From: Alishewanella agri BL06
GTDB taxonomy: Bacteria; Pseudomonadota; Gammaproteobacteria; Enterobacterales; Alteromonadaceae
DNA length: 64,000 nt
Direction of reading: 5' to 3'
Assembly (NCBI RefSeq): GCF_000272005.1
Contig: NZ_AKKU01000026.1
Location: forward strand, 62,001 to 126,000
Position numbers and translations under genes: made by a program. This document shows, piece after piece, positions 48,954-58,883 of this stretch (within the stretch, counting starts at the first letter, position 1; each line of letters opens with the position of its first letter). A model generated the notes under the pieces. It saw nothing but the letters and a program-made list of their open reading frames with translations, was not told the DNA's origin and did no database searches.

Positions 48954-50336
48954 ATGCTGAACGATTTACTGGAAAACTTGCTGCTGTCGTTATCGATGGA
49001 TCCGGTGTTAGATAGCGGCGATAAAGCGCAAGCAGAGCTGCGGTTATTACAAAGCTGTTTACAGGGACTAGACACCAGCCGTGCTAGTATCTGGCTTTAT
49101 AATGCCGGGGGTGATGCGATGCATTGCCAGCGGCTTTGTAAACGCAATAACAGCCAAATTACCGAATTACCAATTTTAACCCGTGCACAATTCCCTCACT
49201 ATTTTGCTGAGCTAGATAAGAAAAGGGTAATTATTGCAAGCCATGCGCGTTCAGATCCCGCAACCTCAGAATTTACTGAGTCTTATCTGGTGCCGCAGGA
49301 TATTTGGTCAATGCTGGACGTGCCCTTGCGTTATCAAGGCGAAGTGATCGGCATAATTTGTTGTGAGCATACCACAGCTCCACGACAGTGGAGCGACGGA
49401 GATGCCAGTTTTGTTGCCGCGTTATCGGATTTATATGGCAGGGTATGCGCAGCGGTAGATCGGGTGCGTTATCAGCAACAACTGGAGCAGGCAAATGAGC
49501 GTTTGGAAAGCCAGGTAGTAGAGCGTACCGCCCATTTACAGCAAACACTGGATCAATTACGACAAACTCAGCAGCATTTAATTGAATCAGAAAAAATGGC
49601 ATCGTTAGGCAGCTTGGTTGCAGGTATTGCGCATGAGGTGAATACTCCGGTGGGTATCGGTTTAACCGGCATTTCGCATTGCAGTCACTTATTAAACTCT
49701 GTACAGCGAAGCATTGATAACGGTACCTTGGGGAAAATGCAACTGCAGAAAACCTTAGCGGAATTACAAAACTCGGCCGGCCTGGTTGAGCGTAATCTGA
49801 TTCGTGCAGCCGAGTTAATCAGCCAATTTAAACAAAGTGCTGTTGACCAGTCACATTACGAGTTGCACCGATTCGCAGTTGATGACTATATTTTGGATGT
49901 CGTCAATACACTGCTACCGTTCTGTAAACAGCATCAGGTGAAGCTTGAGCTAGCCTTGCAAAGCGGGATGACCTTAAGCTCTTACCCCGGGGCCATAGCG
50001 CAGGTGCTGACCAATCTGATTACCAATGCTTGCATCCATGCTTATGACGGCTTTGCCCGGGAGACGGTTCGAGTGATTGCCATAGAGAGTTCGATGCTGT
50101 CTTCCGGGCGTGCGCAAATTCGGGTAACTGATAATGGCTGTGGCATCCCAAAAGACGCACAGCAGCGGATCTTCGAACCCTTTTTTACCACCCGACGCGG
50201 TCGCGGCGGCACGGGGCTTGGGCTTTCAATAGTGTATAACATTGTGCAGAAAAATCTGCAGGGCGCGATCAGTGTGGTCTCTAAACCAGGTATTGGTACC
50301 CGGTTTAGTGTCCGGCTTGATGACTTAGCCCGGTAA
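48954..50336 (+). CDS. Soluble GAF-domain sensor histidine kinase
   Basis: 460 residues without membrane segments. Residues 1-170 form a GAF domain (SIWLYNAGGDAMHCQRLCKR, SMLDVPLRYQGEVIGIICCEH), followed by a coiled coil (QANERLESQVVERTAHLQQ), the HisKA phospho-acceptor MASLGSLVAGIAHEVNTPVG and ATPase boxes (LITNACIHAYDG, VTDNGCGIPKDA, GRGGTGLGLSIVYNIV). No response regulator gene adjoins it. The 3' end overlaps the convergent pirin gene by 12 bp. Confidence 0.9.
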   Translation: MLNDLLENLLLSLSMDPVLDSGDKAQAELRLLQSCLQGLDTSRASIWLYNAGGDAMHCQRLCKRNNSQITELPILTRAQFPHYFAELDKKRVIIASHARSDPATSEFTESYLVPQDIWSMLDVPLRYQGEVIGIICCEHTTAPRQWSDGDASFVAALSDLYGRVCAAVDRVRYQQQLEQANERLESQVVERTAHLQQTLDQLRQTQQHLIESEKMASLGSLVAGIAHEVNTPVGIGLTGISHCSHLLNSVQRSIDNGTLGKMQLQKTLAELQNSAGLVERNLIRAAELISQFKQSAVDQSHYELHRFAVDDYILDVVNTLLPFCKQHQVKLELALQSGMTLSSYPGAIAQVLTNLITNACIHAYDGFARETVRVIAIESSMLSSGRAQIRVTDNGCGIPKDAQQRIFEPFFTTRRGRGGTGLGLSIVYNIVQKNLQGAISVVSKPGIGTRFSVRLDDLAR

Positions 50337-51239
50337 CGGAATAAACTCTTCCTCATCGCCAGGAACTTTGGCAAAGCGTCCGGCTTGCCAGTCGGCTTTG
50401 GCCTGCTCAATCCGTGCTTTACTGCTGGAAACAAAGTTCCATTCGATAAAGCGTTGGCCAATGCTCTCGCCGCCAATCAGCGCCAGCTGACAGTCAGTGC
50501 TGGCGAAAACTTCCAGCTCAGTCTCAGCGCTTAATACCACCAGTTGTTGTGCCTGAATGCGGCTTCCTCGCAGCGTCAGTTCGCCGTGCGTTAAATACAG
50601 CGCCCGCTCAGCGGCTGGTGGCAGTTTCAACGTTTGCCCAGCCTGTAAACGAGCCTCCAGATAGAGCGTTTCGAAGAAGGTTTTTACTGGCGAGGTCACA
50701 CCGTATGCCTGACCAATCATCACCCGAACTGGCACGCCAGCCAGCTCCAGGGTTGGAATACTGTCAGAGGGATAATGATAGAAACCAGGATCACATTCTT
50801 CGTCGGCTTCTGGCAGCGCCAGCCATAACTGCAAGCCATGCAAAGGATGTGCTTGTTGGTGCACTTCGGGCCGTTCACGTTCAGAGTGCACGATGCCACG
50901 CCCAGCGACCATTAAATTAATATCACCTGGCTGAATTGCCTGATAACTGCCCAGCGAGTCGCGGTGCAGAATTTCGCCGGCAAACAGATAAGTCACTGTT
51001 GCCAGGTTGATATGAGGGTGGGGTCTGACATTAACCCCGCTACCGGCCTCAAACTGCGCCGGGCCCATTTCGTCGAAGAAGATCCAGGGACCGACATTAC
51101 GCTGCTGCCTCACCGGTAGACAACGACGCACGGTAAAACCACCGAGATCTTTGGCTTTAGGTTCGATAATCATCGCGATGCCAGGGCAGCTTTGCCCCAG
51201 TTCACAATCCGCATCAATCTGTGGTTGTTGATTACTCAT
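50325..51239 (-). CDS. Pirin family protein
   Basis: Bicupin metalloprotein; some pirins act as quercetinases, and most have unknown roles. 304 residues with the pirin N-terminal domain GPWIFFDEMGPAQF, the metal-binding stretch VRPHPHINLATVTYLFAGEI (His-His) with HRDSLGSYQAIQPGDINLMVAGRGIVHSE split over the next lines of the fold, and the C-terminal cupin (ETLYLEARLQAGQTLKLPPA). It is followed upstream by LysR and DoxX genes on the same strand. Confidence 0.88.
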   Translation of the reverse strand: MSNQQPQIDADCELGQSCPGIAMIIEPKAKDLGGFTVRRCLPVRQQRNVGPWIFFDEMGPAQFEAGSGVNVRPHPHINLATVTYLFAGEILHRDSLGSYQAIQPGDINLMVAGRGIVHSERERPEVHQQAHPLHGLQLWLALPEADEECDPGFYHYPSDSIPTLELAGVPVRVMIGQAYGVTSPVKTFFETLYLEARLQAGQTLKLPPAAERALYLTHGELTLRGSRIQAQQLVVLSAETELEVFASTDCQLALIGGESIGQRFIEWNFVSSSKARIEQAKADWQAGRFAKVPGDEEEFIPLPG

Positions 51240-51259
51240 TATTTGCTCTCCATGGTCTG

Positions 51260-52141
51260 TTAATCATTACTCAGGTAGCGTAAGTGACCTAAGAAGCTAC
51301 GTGCTACCGGGCCAAGTGTATCAGCATCATTAAAATTCAAATAAAAAGTGAAGGTACGGCTGCTGCCACGGGGGAGTTGTAAGGGTAAGAGTTCACCGTT
51401 ATCCAAAAAGGGTTGCACGGCGTGCTTAGGTAACCAGGCGAAGCCCAAATTCTTACGTAATAACTCAATTGACGTTGCAACATGGCTGACAGTCCAGCGT
51501 TGTTCTGATCCCAACCAGCCGACATCTTTCTTCTGATGCTGTGCCGAATCACGTAACACGATTTGCCGGCACTGTTTCAACTCTTCCAAAGCCAGCTCCC
51601 GTCTTGGCTGAGTCAGGGGGTGTTGCGGCCCAGCCACGGCAATAAACTCGATTTGACACAGGTCCTCATTCAGATTATCCGGCAAGGTAAAAGGTGAGAC
51701 CGCGATTTCTGCTTTACCCTGGCTCAGTAACTCGTTGGCGCCAGACAAGATAGTCTCCAGTAATTCGATCCGGATCAGCGGGTATTCCGCCGAAACGGCG
51801 GCCAGGGTCTGATAGAGAATATCGCGCGGGAAAGCCTCATCCACGGCAATACTCAGTTTGGATTCTACGCCGGCTTTTAAATTCAGTGCGACATTTTCCA
51901 TCCGATCTGCTTCGGCCAGCAAAAAGTTAATCCGGCGTAATAATTGTTCACCGGCAGCGGTAAGCGTCGTTTTCCGGCCTTCCACCTGAAACAGCTGGAC
52001 ATCAAGAGTTTGTTCCAGTTTGTGCACAGCGTGGTGTACCGTAGACTGGCTCTTATAGACAACTTCAGCTGCCTGATGGAAACCACCATGTTCGGCGACG
52101 GCTTTAAACATCCGCCATTGTTCCAACGTTGAACGTGCCAT
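51260..52141 (-). CDS. LysR-family transcriptional regulator
   Basis: 293 residues. The start is the ATG complementary to 52139-52141, preceded by AGGAG; a TTG five codons upstream is less likely. The N-terminal winged helix-turn-helix (WRMFKAVAEHGGFHQAAEVVY, KSQSTVHHAVHKLEQTL) is followed by the periplasmic-binding-like effector domain (IAVDEAFPRDILYQTLAAVS; LLRKNLGFAWLPKHAV). It sits between DoxX and pirin genes, which are plausible targets; the effector is unknown. Confidence 0.9.
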   Translation of the reverse strand: MARSTLEQWRMFKAVAEHGGFHQAAEVVYKSQSTVHHAVHKLEQTLDVQLFQVEGRKTTLTAAGEQLLRRINFLLAEADRMENVALNLKAGVESKLSIAVDEAFPRDILYQTLAAVSAEYPLIRIELLETILSGANELLSQGKAEIAVSPFTLPDNLNEDLCQIEFIAVAGPQHPLTQPRRELALEELKQCRQIVLRDSAQHQKKDVGWLGSEQRWTVSHVATSIELLRKNLGFAWLPKHAVQPFLDNGELLPLQLPRGSSRTFTFYLNFNDADTLGPVARSFLGHLRYLSND

Positions 52142-52196
52142 CTGTCGCTCCTGCAAAAGAGGCAGTTTGCCGGCTTAGGCAAACTGCCTGGCGAAG

Positions 52197-52646
52197 TTAG
52201 TGCTTGCGGCTGATTAACGCATCGACAGATACTTTACCCGCCCCGCTGAACAGCAAGGAGACACTGGCTGCTAATAACGCTAAGCCAAACTCGTAGCCAT
52301 TGTTGCTCATAAACAAACCGTTTTCAAAGTGTACGCTAAAGATGGCAACCAACATGGCGAATGCCAGTGCCGCCGCAGCAGGCCGGGTTAAGAATCCGAG
52401 GATCAACGCCAGACCGCCAAAGAACTCTGCCGCGCCCGCCAAAAAGGCCATTACCACACCAGGTGTTAAGCCAATACTGTCCATCCAGGCGCCTGTGCCC
52501 GCTAAACCGTAACCGCCAAACCAGCCGAACAGTTTTTGTGCGCCGTGAGCCGCAAAAATAATCCCAACCGGAACCCGCAGCGCTAAGGCACCCCAGCCAG
52601 CTTGGGTAGTCGTAATTTGTTGAATTAACGCTGTCGCTTTGTTCAT
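52197..52646 (-). CDS. DoxX family membrane protein
   Basis: 149 residues with four membrane helices and the DoxX pattern: LRVPVGIIFAAHGAQKLFGW at the N-terminus, GAAEFFGGLALILGFLTRP and a C-terminal VSLLFSGAGKVSVD. DoxX proteins are linked to redox or detoxification functions; pirin and DoxX genes are often neighbours, as here. Confidence 0.9.
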   Translation of the reverse strand: MNKATALIQQITTTQAGWGALALRVPVGIIFAAHGAQKLFGWFGGYGLAGTGAWMDSIGLTPGVVMAFLAGAAEFFGGLALILGFLTRPAAAALAFAMLVAIFSVHFENGLFMSNNGYEFGLALLAASVSLLFSGAGKVSVDALISRKH

Positions 52647-52861
52647 ATCGGTAACCTCAAGTTAAGTGAATTTTTTACTGTTGTCGAACTAACTGCTGTC
52701 GATGAGGTAACTATAGTGCAGATTGTTGATTGTTAAAATTGGATATAATTTATCATTTTGTTCTTATTTTTAGAATTAATGGCTAAGCCAAAGTCTTATA
52801 GGTAGTATCCGCAACTTTTGTTAGACTCAATTAATGGTCTTTCGGGATGTCAGGCTGATAG

Positions 52862-53530
52862 ATGAAAATAGAAAGCAAAGGTTCGGTAACGCTGGCAGAG
52901 TTGGAGCCAGACTCGGCATTTTGGCAGGCGTTTAATCTCGGGCTTCGGCTAGAAGTCCAGTTATTGGTTAACTCGGCGTTTCGGATCCGGGCTGAGTTAG
53001 TCGGTTTCGAAAAGAAGCAATATCTGCTTGTCAGAATCGCTGCGACTGAACCGGCACTGCCAAAAAATATACTGTCACAGAAAACAGGTTTAATTTGCCG
53101 TTTTGTAGCAGAGGCCGAGCAGGGAAGGGTTTATGCCTTTAAATCTGAAATTTTAAATGTCATAAGCCACCCATACCGGTTGTTGGTTATTCGCTATCCG
53201 GAAGTGGTACAGTACTTATCACTGCGCTCTGATAAGCGCAACCCGGTGCGCATCCCGGTTAAGATCCAGCTGGCAGCCGGCGAGCAAATTGAGGCGGAAT
53301 TGTTAGATTTGTCGGTAAAAGGCGGCTTATTGGCCTTAAGCCAAGAGGCTCCGTTAATAGGGCGCGGCGAGCAGTTAAGTCTGTTGTTACCTGACACTTT
53401 GCCGCCGGTCGCGGCCATGGTGAAACGCAGTACCCGACCCACAGGTACGGTGCGGCTTGGCTTAGAGTTTGCTCAGGCGCTGCCGTTAGCCAGCTTTGAA
53501 CGTTTGATGCAGCTTAGTCACGACAAGTAG
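52862..53530 (+). CDS. PilZ-domain cyclic-di-GMP receptor (YcgR-like)
   Basis: 222 residues. An N-terminal YcgR-like beta domain (about 1-115) is followed by a PilZ domain with the c-di-GMP motifs: the RxxxR-type SDKRNPVRIPVKIQ and the D/NxSxxG motif ELLDLSVKGGLLALS. Such proteins couple c-di-GMP to motility or surface behaviour. Single gene ended by a stem-loop at 53572-53596. Confidence 0.87.
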   Translation: MKIESKGSVTLAELEPDSAFWQAFNLGLRLEVQLLVNSAFRIRAELVGFEKKQYLLVRIAATEPALPKNILSQKTGLICRFVAEAEQGRVYAFKSEILNVISHPYRLLVIRYPEVVQYLSLRSDKRNPVRIPVKIQLAAGEQIEAELLDLSVKGGLLALSQEAPLIGRGEQLSLLLPDTLPPVAAMVKRSTRPTGTVRLGLEFAQALPLASFERLMQLSHDK

Positions 53531-53571
53531 CGTTATGGTTACAGGCGCGCTCTCAGTGTCTGCAGCTCTGT

Positions 53572-53596
53572 GTTAGCCCGCTAAGGTCGGGCTAAC
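53572..53596. terminator. Stem-loop between PilZ and pirin genes
   Basis: GTTAGCCCG (53572-53580) pairs perfectly with CGGGCTAAC (53588-53596) around CTAAGGT, between convergent genes; no long T-run on either side. Confidence 0.6.
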
Positions 53597-53609
53597 AGGC
53601 AATCTCGTG

Positions 53610-54305
53610 TTACAGCGGTAAATCAAACCATAGCGCTCGCAGCGGCCCCTGCGTTACCACGCCCTGCAGCTTGTCGACAGCTGCGATCTTTAAACCATCG
53701 CCTGCTGCCAATGTTACATTCGCCAAGGCCAGCTCACCCTCTATCAGATGCAGATAGTAAGCGCGACCGGCTTGTACCGGAAAATCTAATACTTGCTCTT
53801 TGGTTAACAGCAGCTGTGCCAAAGCGGCATCCTGCTTGATGCGCAAGGTACCATCACGACCATCTGGGGTGATCACCCAGGTTAAGCCAGCCTGGTTACC
53901 AAAGTCCTTTTGCTGATATCCTGGCTCACCATCGCGCAGATTTGGTTCGATCCAGATTTGCAAAAACTTTAGGATCTCTGTCTGGCTGGCATTATATTCG
54001 CTGTGATAAATGCCTTTGCCGGCACTCATTAACTGGAATTCACCGGCCGGCAAAATTTCTTCATTACCGGCAGAATCTTTATGTGCAATTTTCCCGCGCA
54101 GCACATAGCTGATAATTTCCATATTGCGGTGACCATGGGTACTAAAACCGGCGCCGGGTGCTACCTCATCATCGTTGATTACCCTTAATGCTGAGAACCC
54201 CATTTGCTGTGGGTTGTAGTAATCGCCAAAGGAAAAGGTATGCTGGCTTTTCAGCCAGCCAAAGTGGGCACGGCCACGTTGATTAGCGCGAATAATCTCT
54301 AACAT
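53610..54305 (-). CDS. Pirin family protein (YhhW-like)
   Basis: 231 residues. Start at the ATG complementary to 54303-54305, with GGAGG just before it. The N-terminal cupin has the metal site STHGHRNMEIISYVLRGKIAH and MSAGKGIYHSEYNAS; FGWLKSQHTFSFGDYYNP is the YhhW-type opening. YhhW has quercetin dioxygenase activity in vitro; the physiological role is unknown. It is distinct from the larger pirin at 50325. Confidence 0.9.
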   Translation of the reverse strand: MLEIIRANQRGRAHFGWLKSQHTFSFGDYYNPQQMGFSALRVINDDEVAPGAGFSTHGHRNMEIISYVLRGKIAHKDSAGNEEILPAGEFQLMSAGKGIYHSEYNASQTEILKFLQIWIEPNLRDGEPGYQQKDFGNQAGLTWVITPDGRDGTLRIKQDAALAQLLLTKEQVLDFPVQAGRAYYLHLIEGELALANVTLAAGDGLKIAAVDKLQGVVTQGPLRALWFDLPL

Positions 54306-54446
54306 CGGTACCTCCGGATGTGATAATACTGCACAACGAGCGGTAAGCTGCATCTACAGCGGTAGTCTACCAGGCTGAATAAAACGAATATATCGAATAA
54401 AATTCTATAATAAATTCTTTAAAATAGAACATGGCAGGGGCACACT

Positions 54447-55295
54447 TTGACATTTTGGCGCATACTGATTCTGACTGCGTTATCCATTCTGGCGTTTGCC
54501 GGCAATAGTTTATTAAGCCGGGCCGCCTTTACGCTTACCGAGATCGATGCGAACAGTTTTACCCTGGTGCGTCTGACAGCGGGCGCCCTGACATTACTGT
54601 TCCTGGTTTGGTGGGGACAGCGCCAGCTAGGCATCGCCGGGTCCTGGCCCGGTGCCCTCAGTTTGTTTGGTTATGCCATCTTGTTCTCCTATGCGTATCT
54701 GCAGTTAGATACGGCAACCGGTGCGTTAATCTTGTTTGCTGCCGTACAACTGACAATGTTGTTATATAGTGTCAGACAGCGTGAGCAGGTTACTCGCTGG
54801 CAATGGTTGGGGGCACTAATGGCCCTGTCTGGTATGGTGTATTTACTCTTGCCAGGTGCAGCGGCACCTTCTGCCGGTGCCGGATTACTGATGATTGGTG
54901 CCGGGATGGCCTGGGGCCTGTACTCGCTGTTAGGGCGAACCGGCGGGCCGGCATTATTAGTTACTGCGGGTAATTTTGTACGTAGCGTGCCATTAGCTAG
55001 CGTTATCACTCTGCTTGGCTGGCAATATTGGCAGTGGGATCTGTCTGGTGTGTTGCTGGCTGTGGCTTCAGGTGCATTAACTTCAGGTATTGGGTATGCG
55101 ATCTGGTATCGGGTGTTGCCGGCATTATCGGCGATGCAGGCGGCTTCGGTACAATTAGCGGTACCAGTTGTTGCAGCATTACTCGCGGTCATTCTGCTTG
55201 CTGAGCCTATGCACAGCAGGTTGCTGGTTGCGGGGGGGCTGGTATTGTCGGGGCTGGGCTTGGTGTTGTTGTGCGCACACCGTAACAGGAGCTAG
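54447..55295 (+). CDS. EamA/DMT-family transporter
   Basis: 282 residues, about ten membrane helices in two EamA repeats (ILAFAGNSLLSRAAFTLTEI; GLYSLLGRTGGPALLVTAGN). The start is a TTG at 54447 preceded by GCAGGGG; an ATG at 54431 is in another frame. Drug/metabolite exporter family; substrate unknown. A strong hairpin follows the stop. Confidence 0.85.
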   Translation: MTFWRILILTALSILAFAGNSLLSRAAFTLTEIDANSFTLVRLTAGALTLLFLVWWGQRQLGIAGSWPGALSLFGYAILFSYAYLQLDTATGALILFAAVQLTMLLYSVRQREQVTRWQWLGALMALSGMVYLLLPGAAAPSAGAGLLMIGAGMAWGLYSLLGRTGGPALLVTAGNFVRSVPLASVITLLGWQYWQWDLSGVLLAVASGALTSGIGYAIWYRVLPALSAMQAASVQLAVPVVAALLAVILLAEPMHSRLLVAGGLVLSGLGLVLLCAHRNRS

Positions 55296-55322
55296 GATGT
55301 GGCAGCGGCAACTGCCACATCC
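55295..55322. terminator. Terminator between the EamA and lipoprotein genes
   Basis: GGATGTGGCAG (55295-55305) pairs perfectly with CTGCCACATCC (55312-55322) between convergent genes. Confidence 0.7.
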
Positions 55323-55332
55323 CCGGCGATGT

Positions 55333-55614
55333 TTAACCGCCCACTGGTGCTGTCATGCTGCTACGCTGCATACGGGCGGCTTCAGCCCGGGCCGCTTCGC
55401 GATCACGCTCAATTTGCTCTACGGTACGACAAACCCGTTCACCAATACGCGAACCTGTTGGTTTTTCAGTGTGACAAATGTGAGTGACTTCACCATTCTC
55501 ATTAACGATGGTCTGGCCGGTTGATTTCCGAGCGGAGCGATTCTCGTCCGTTGAGGCACAACCAGCAACCATCAGCGCCATGATACCGGCTAACGCCAGC
55601 GTTGCTAATTTCAT
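55333..55614 (-). CDS. Small lipoprotein of unknown function
   Basis: 93 residues with a lipobox MVAGC (signal MKLATLALAGIMALMVAGC). The mature part contains HICHTEKPTGSRIGERVCRT, with two Cys, and an Arg/Ala/Glu-rich helical tail (QIERDREAARAEAARMQRS). Similar small lipoproteins occur in related gammaproteobacteria; no function can be given. Confidence 0.8.
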   Translation of the reverse strand: MKLATLALAGIMALMVAGCASTDENRSARKSTGQTIVNENGEVTHICHTEKPTGSRIGERVCRTVEQIERDREAARAEAARMQRSSMTAPVGG

Positions 55615-55805
55615 GTTGGGTTTCCTTTTTGGGTTAATCCGGGTACAAAGATAGCGGATCTTGCCGCTGGATGCAGCTAAAATAGCCGATTCGTTACATT
55701 TTTTTACAAATAAACAGCAAATGCGAGTGGCTGGTTTGCACTGATCTTTTCCAGTATCCTTTTATTTCGGGCGATGCGATGAAAAGCGACGAGCATGGAG
55801 TTTTT

Positions 55806-56708
55806 ATGCAATTTTCTGGCTGGCAAGGCTATTGGCGACAAAGTATCGACTTTGGCAAAGCCTATTGGCAGCGTTGTCAACAAGATCAGATCCAGGTAAT
55901 CGGCGGTTATCTGACCTATATTTCGTTACTATCGCTGGTGCCGCTGGTGACAGTGATGTTTGCGATGCTCAGTGCTTTTCCGATGTTTGCGGAGTTTCGC
56001 GCGAATATGGAGCAGTTTATCTATGCCAATGTCATTCCGTCGCGCGGAGATGAAATCCAGGCTTATCTCACGCAGTTTATCGGTAATACCGGTAGCATGA
56101 CGGCAGTCGGTATTCTGGCGTTGGTGATACTAGCGCTGTTGCTGATCCATAATATTGATAAAACCCTGAATAAAATCTGGCGGGTGACCAGCCGGCCTCG
56201 GCTGGTGATTTCGTTTTCAATTTACTGGATGATCCTAACACTAGGGCCGATTTTATTTGGTTTGTCGATTGGCGTAACCTCTTATCTGGTGCGTTTAAGT
56301 GCTTTTGCTGACGATTATACGCCCGGCTTTTCGACGCTGGTGCTGGAGCTGGTTCCCTATCTGATGTCGCTGGCAGCGTTTTTTATCCTGTATCTGGTGG
56401 TACCAAATCTTAAAGTTCGTGTTAAGCATGCACTATGGGGCGCCTTACTGGCGATGGTATTGTTTGAGTTTTCCAAATACGGTTTTGCGTTGTATGTAAC
56501 CCATTTCACAGCCTATCAAACCATTTATGGCGCTTTAGCTTTATTACCGATCTTATTTGTCTGGGTACACTTGTCGTGGATGGTGGTATTACTCGGTGCA
56601 GAGCTCACAGCCTTATTGCAACAGCGTGAGAGCGGGCAATGTCGGGAAGATGAAGTTTGTCCGGTACCGGAACGTGCGGTCAACGCAGTTGAAACTGAAA
56701 CAGAGTAG
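55806..56708 (+). CDS. YihY/BrkB family inner-membrane protein
   Basis: About 300 residues from ATG 55806, preceded by GGAG; an in-frame ATG at 55779 would add nine residues. Family landmarks: GGYLTYISLLSLVPLVTVMF, HNIDKTLNKIWRV, VPNLKVRVKHALWGALLAMV and LFVWVHLSWMVVLLGAELTA. Six membrane helices. Function not established (once misassigned as RNase BN). It is followed 3 bp later by dtd, a common pairing in gammaproteobacteria. Confidence 0.9.
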   Translation: MQFSGWQGYWRQSIDFGKAYWQRCQQDQIQVIGGYLTYISLLSLVPLVTVMFAMLSAFPMFAEFRANMEQFIYANVIPSRGDEIQAYLTQFIGNTGSMTAVGILALVILALLLIHNIDKTLNKIWRVTSRPRLVISFSIYWMILTLGPILFGLSIGVTSYLVRLSAFADDYTPGFSTLVLELVPYLMSLAAFFILYLVVPNLKVRVKHALWGALLAMVLFEFSKYGFALYVTHFTAYQTIYGALALLPILFVWVHLSWMVVLLGAELTALLQQRESGQCREDEVCPVPERAVNAVETETE

Positions 56709-56711
56709 TCA

Positions 56712-57167
56712 ATGAAAGCATTAATTCAGAGAGTCAGTCAGGCCAAAGTTGAGGTCGCCGGCATTAGGGTTGGCGCAATCGAACGGGGTTTATTGGTGTT
56801 ATTGGCGGTTGAAGCCGGGGATTGCGAAGCCGATCTGCGAAAATTGGCAGAGAAAGTTTGCCGTTACCGGGTATTTAGTGATGACAACGGTAAAATGAAC
56901 CTGAATGTACAGCAGGCTGGTGGTGCCTTACTGGTGGTGTCACAATTTACCCTGGCAGCGGATACCCAATCCGGGCTGCGTCCCAGCTTTACACCCGCAG
57001 CAGCACCGGCATTGGCGCAGCAGTATTATCAGGCATTTTGCACTTACTGCCGTGAGCTGGGGCTTCAAGTTGCAACTGGCCAGTTTGCTGCCGATATGCA
57101 GGTTAGTCTGACCAACGACGGCCCCGTTACTTTTATGCTGGAGAGCCGCTCATGGCAAAAACCTTAA
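56712..57167 (+). CDS. dtd: D-aminoacyl-tRNA deacylase
   Basis: Removes D-amino acids (and Gly from tRNA-Ala) mischarged onto tRNA. 151 residues against the usual 145. It begins [17 protein letters not shown]; the two active-site motifs are present: [17 protein letters not shown] and [11 protein letters not shown] (Gly-cisPro). It overlaps the following acetyltransferase gene by 16 bp. Confidence 0.96.
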   Translation: MKALIQRVSQAKVEVAGIRVGAIERGLLVLLAVEAGDCEADLRKLAEKVCRYRVFSDDNGKMNLNVQQAGGALLVVSQFTLAADTQSGLRPSFTPAAAPALAQQYYQAFCTYCRELGLQVATGQFAADMQVSLTNDGPVTFMLESRSWQKP

Positions 57168-58054
57168 CCCTGGCTAGTCCGCAAACTCCGGCACAGTGGC
57201 AGGCCTATTATCAGCTGCGTTGGCAGGTGCTGCGCGCACCCTGGCAGCAACCACCGGGTTCAGAGCAGGATGAGTTGGAGCAAAGCAGCTTTCATCAGAT
57301 GCTACTTGATGCGCAGGGGCAGGTCGCAGCTGTCGGGCGTTTACATCAAGTTGATAATGAGACTGCTCAGGTCCGCTATATGGCGGTGGCTGAGTCATGG
57401 CAGGGCAAAGGCGCCGGTAGCCGTATTTTACAGGCACTAGAGCAGCAGGCTGTGCAGCTGGGGATGAAATATATCGTACTAAACGCCCGCGACAGCGCGC
57501 TGGCATTTTATCAGCGTCAGGGGTATCGGGTCGTCGCAACAGCGCCGACCCAGTTTGGTATTACGCATCAGCGGATGCAAAAGCAGCTCTGTTTGGCCGG
57601 TAGTCCTGCAGACTGGCAACACTGGTGCCAAAGCCTGCAACAAACCTGGCACAGCACTATTCCGCTCAGTGCCTATATGCAACTGCAGATTGAACAATGT
57701 GATGGTTATCAGCTGCAATGTACGGCGCCGCTGCCACCCAATATTAATCTGCATCAAACCATGTTTGCCGGCAGTATCTACACGCTGGCGACGTTAACCG
57801 GCTGGGGTATGCTGTATTTACAGTTACAGAGTCTGGGCCTGCATGGCGCACAGGTGCTGGCCGATGCCAATATCCGCTACCTGAAACCCATTCGCAGCCA
57901 ACCCAACGCAGTGTGTAAAGTTGCGGCAGTATCTGGTGATCTAACGCCATTGGCTGCAGGCAAGCGGGTAAAGCAGCAAATTAATGTCCAGCTGTTTGCT
58001 GAGGGTGAGCTTTGCGCGGAATTTAGCGGCCTGTATGCGGTGTTGCCGGAGTAA
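57152..58054 (+). CDS. GNAT acetyltransferase fused to YiiD-type hotdog domain
   Basis: 300-residue two-domain protein. Residues 1-145 are a GNAT N-acetyltransferase ([20 protein letters not shown], acetyl-CoA loop [33 protein letters not shown]). Residues 155-300 are a YiiD C-terminal thioesterase-like hotdog domain ([31 protein letters not shown]). The same fusion is found in E. coli YiiD, whose hotdog part has been reported to act on malonyl-ACP; carrying that role over to this protein is an inference. Coupled to dtd by overlap. Confidence 0.85.
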   Translation: MAKTLTLASPQTPAQWQAYYQLRWQVLRAPWQQPPGSEQDELEQSSFHQMLLDAQGQVAAVGRLHQVDNETAQVRYMAVAESWQGKGAGSRILQALEQQAVQLGMKYIVLNARDSALAFYQRQGYRVVATAPTQFGITHQRMQKQLCLAGSPADWQHWCQSLQQTWHSTIPLSAYMQLQIEQCDGYQLQCTAPLPPNINLHQTMFAGSIYTLATLTGWGMLYLQLQSLGLHGAQVLADANIRYLKPIRSQPNAVCKVAAVSGDLTPLAAGKRVKQQINVQLFAEGELCAEFSGLYAVLPE

Positions 58055-58058
58055 CGGA

Positions 58059-58883
58059 ATGGCAGAAAAAGTACTGATTATTGGCTGTGGCTGGCTGGGG
58101 CAACAACTTGCGCCGGTGCTGGCAGCAGCAGGTTACCAGGTTTTTGGCAGCCGCCGCACCCAAGCGGCAGCAGAGGCGTTGCCGGCGCCGCTCCAAGGTA
58201 TCGCCCTGGATTTTCAGTCGCCCTGGTCTGCTGCACAGTTGGCGCTTTTTCAGGATGCCTGGCTAATTTGCACTATTCCGCCCGGTGCTCGGCAAGGAGG
58301 AGTGTCGGACTATCCGCAGGTATTACAACAACTGGCGCAGTTAGCCCAGGCTGCAGGGATAAAGGGCGGGATCCATATTAGCTCAACCGGTATTTATCAG
58401 GGGCTCAGTGGCGTCGTTAACGAGCGGAGCGAGCTGCAACTGACTCAGCCACGGGTAGCCCTGTTGGCAGCCGGTGAGCAGGCGCTGCAACAGCAGGATA
58501 ACTGGCTAACGTTGCGCTTATCCGGTTTAATGGGGCCGGGCCGGCATCCTGGTCGCTTTGTCCAAGGTCGTGTACTGAGCGGGGCGATGCAGCCGGTCAA
58601 TATGGTGCATAGTGCCGATGTGGCGGCTGCCGTGTTACAAATTCTCAGCCGCTGGCCCTTGCCCCACGCCTGCTATAACCTGAGTTCACCACAGCGGGTA
58701 ACTAAAACAGAATTCTATCAGGCGGCAGCTAAAAGTTTAGGCCAGGTCGCAGACAGTATCGACCTGAGCGGGCCCGCAACCGAGCCGGCGCGGCAGGTGA
58801 GTAGTAGCGCTTTTTGTCAGGATAGTGGTTTTGCGTTTCGCTTTGCCGATGCCAGAGCCGCGTTAGCCTATTGCCCGGATTAA
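58059..58883 (+). CDS. NAD(P)-binding SDR-type protein (YeeZ-like)
   Basis: 274 residues from ATG 58059, 4 bp after the preceding stop. An N-terminal Rossmann fold ([20 protein letters not shown]) and an extended-SDR-like plan ([53 protein letters not shown]) resemble E. coli YeeZ. Substrate unknown. The 3' end overlaps the convergent chemoreceptor gene by 4 bp. Confidence 0.82.
   Translation: MAEKVLIIGCGWLGQQLAPVLAAAGYQVFGSRRTQAAAEALPAPLQGIALDFQSPWSAAQLALFQDAWLICTIPPGARQGGVSDYPQVLQQLAQLAQAAGIKGGIHISSTGIYQGLSGVVNERSELQLTQPRVALLAAGEQALQQQDNWLTLRLSGLMGPGRHPGRFVQGRVLSGAMQPVNMVHSADVAAAVLQILSRWPLPHACYNLSSPQRVTKTEFYQAAAKSLGQVADSIDLSGPATEPARQVSSSAFCQDSGFAFRFADARAALAYCPD

Noticed and set aside
54689..55192. 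Antisense frame opposite the EamA gene
   Set aside because: Low-complexity composition and full overlap with a recognisable membrane transporter.
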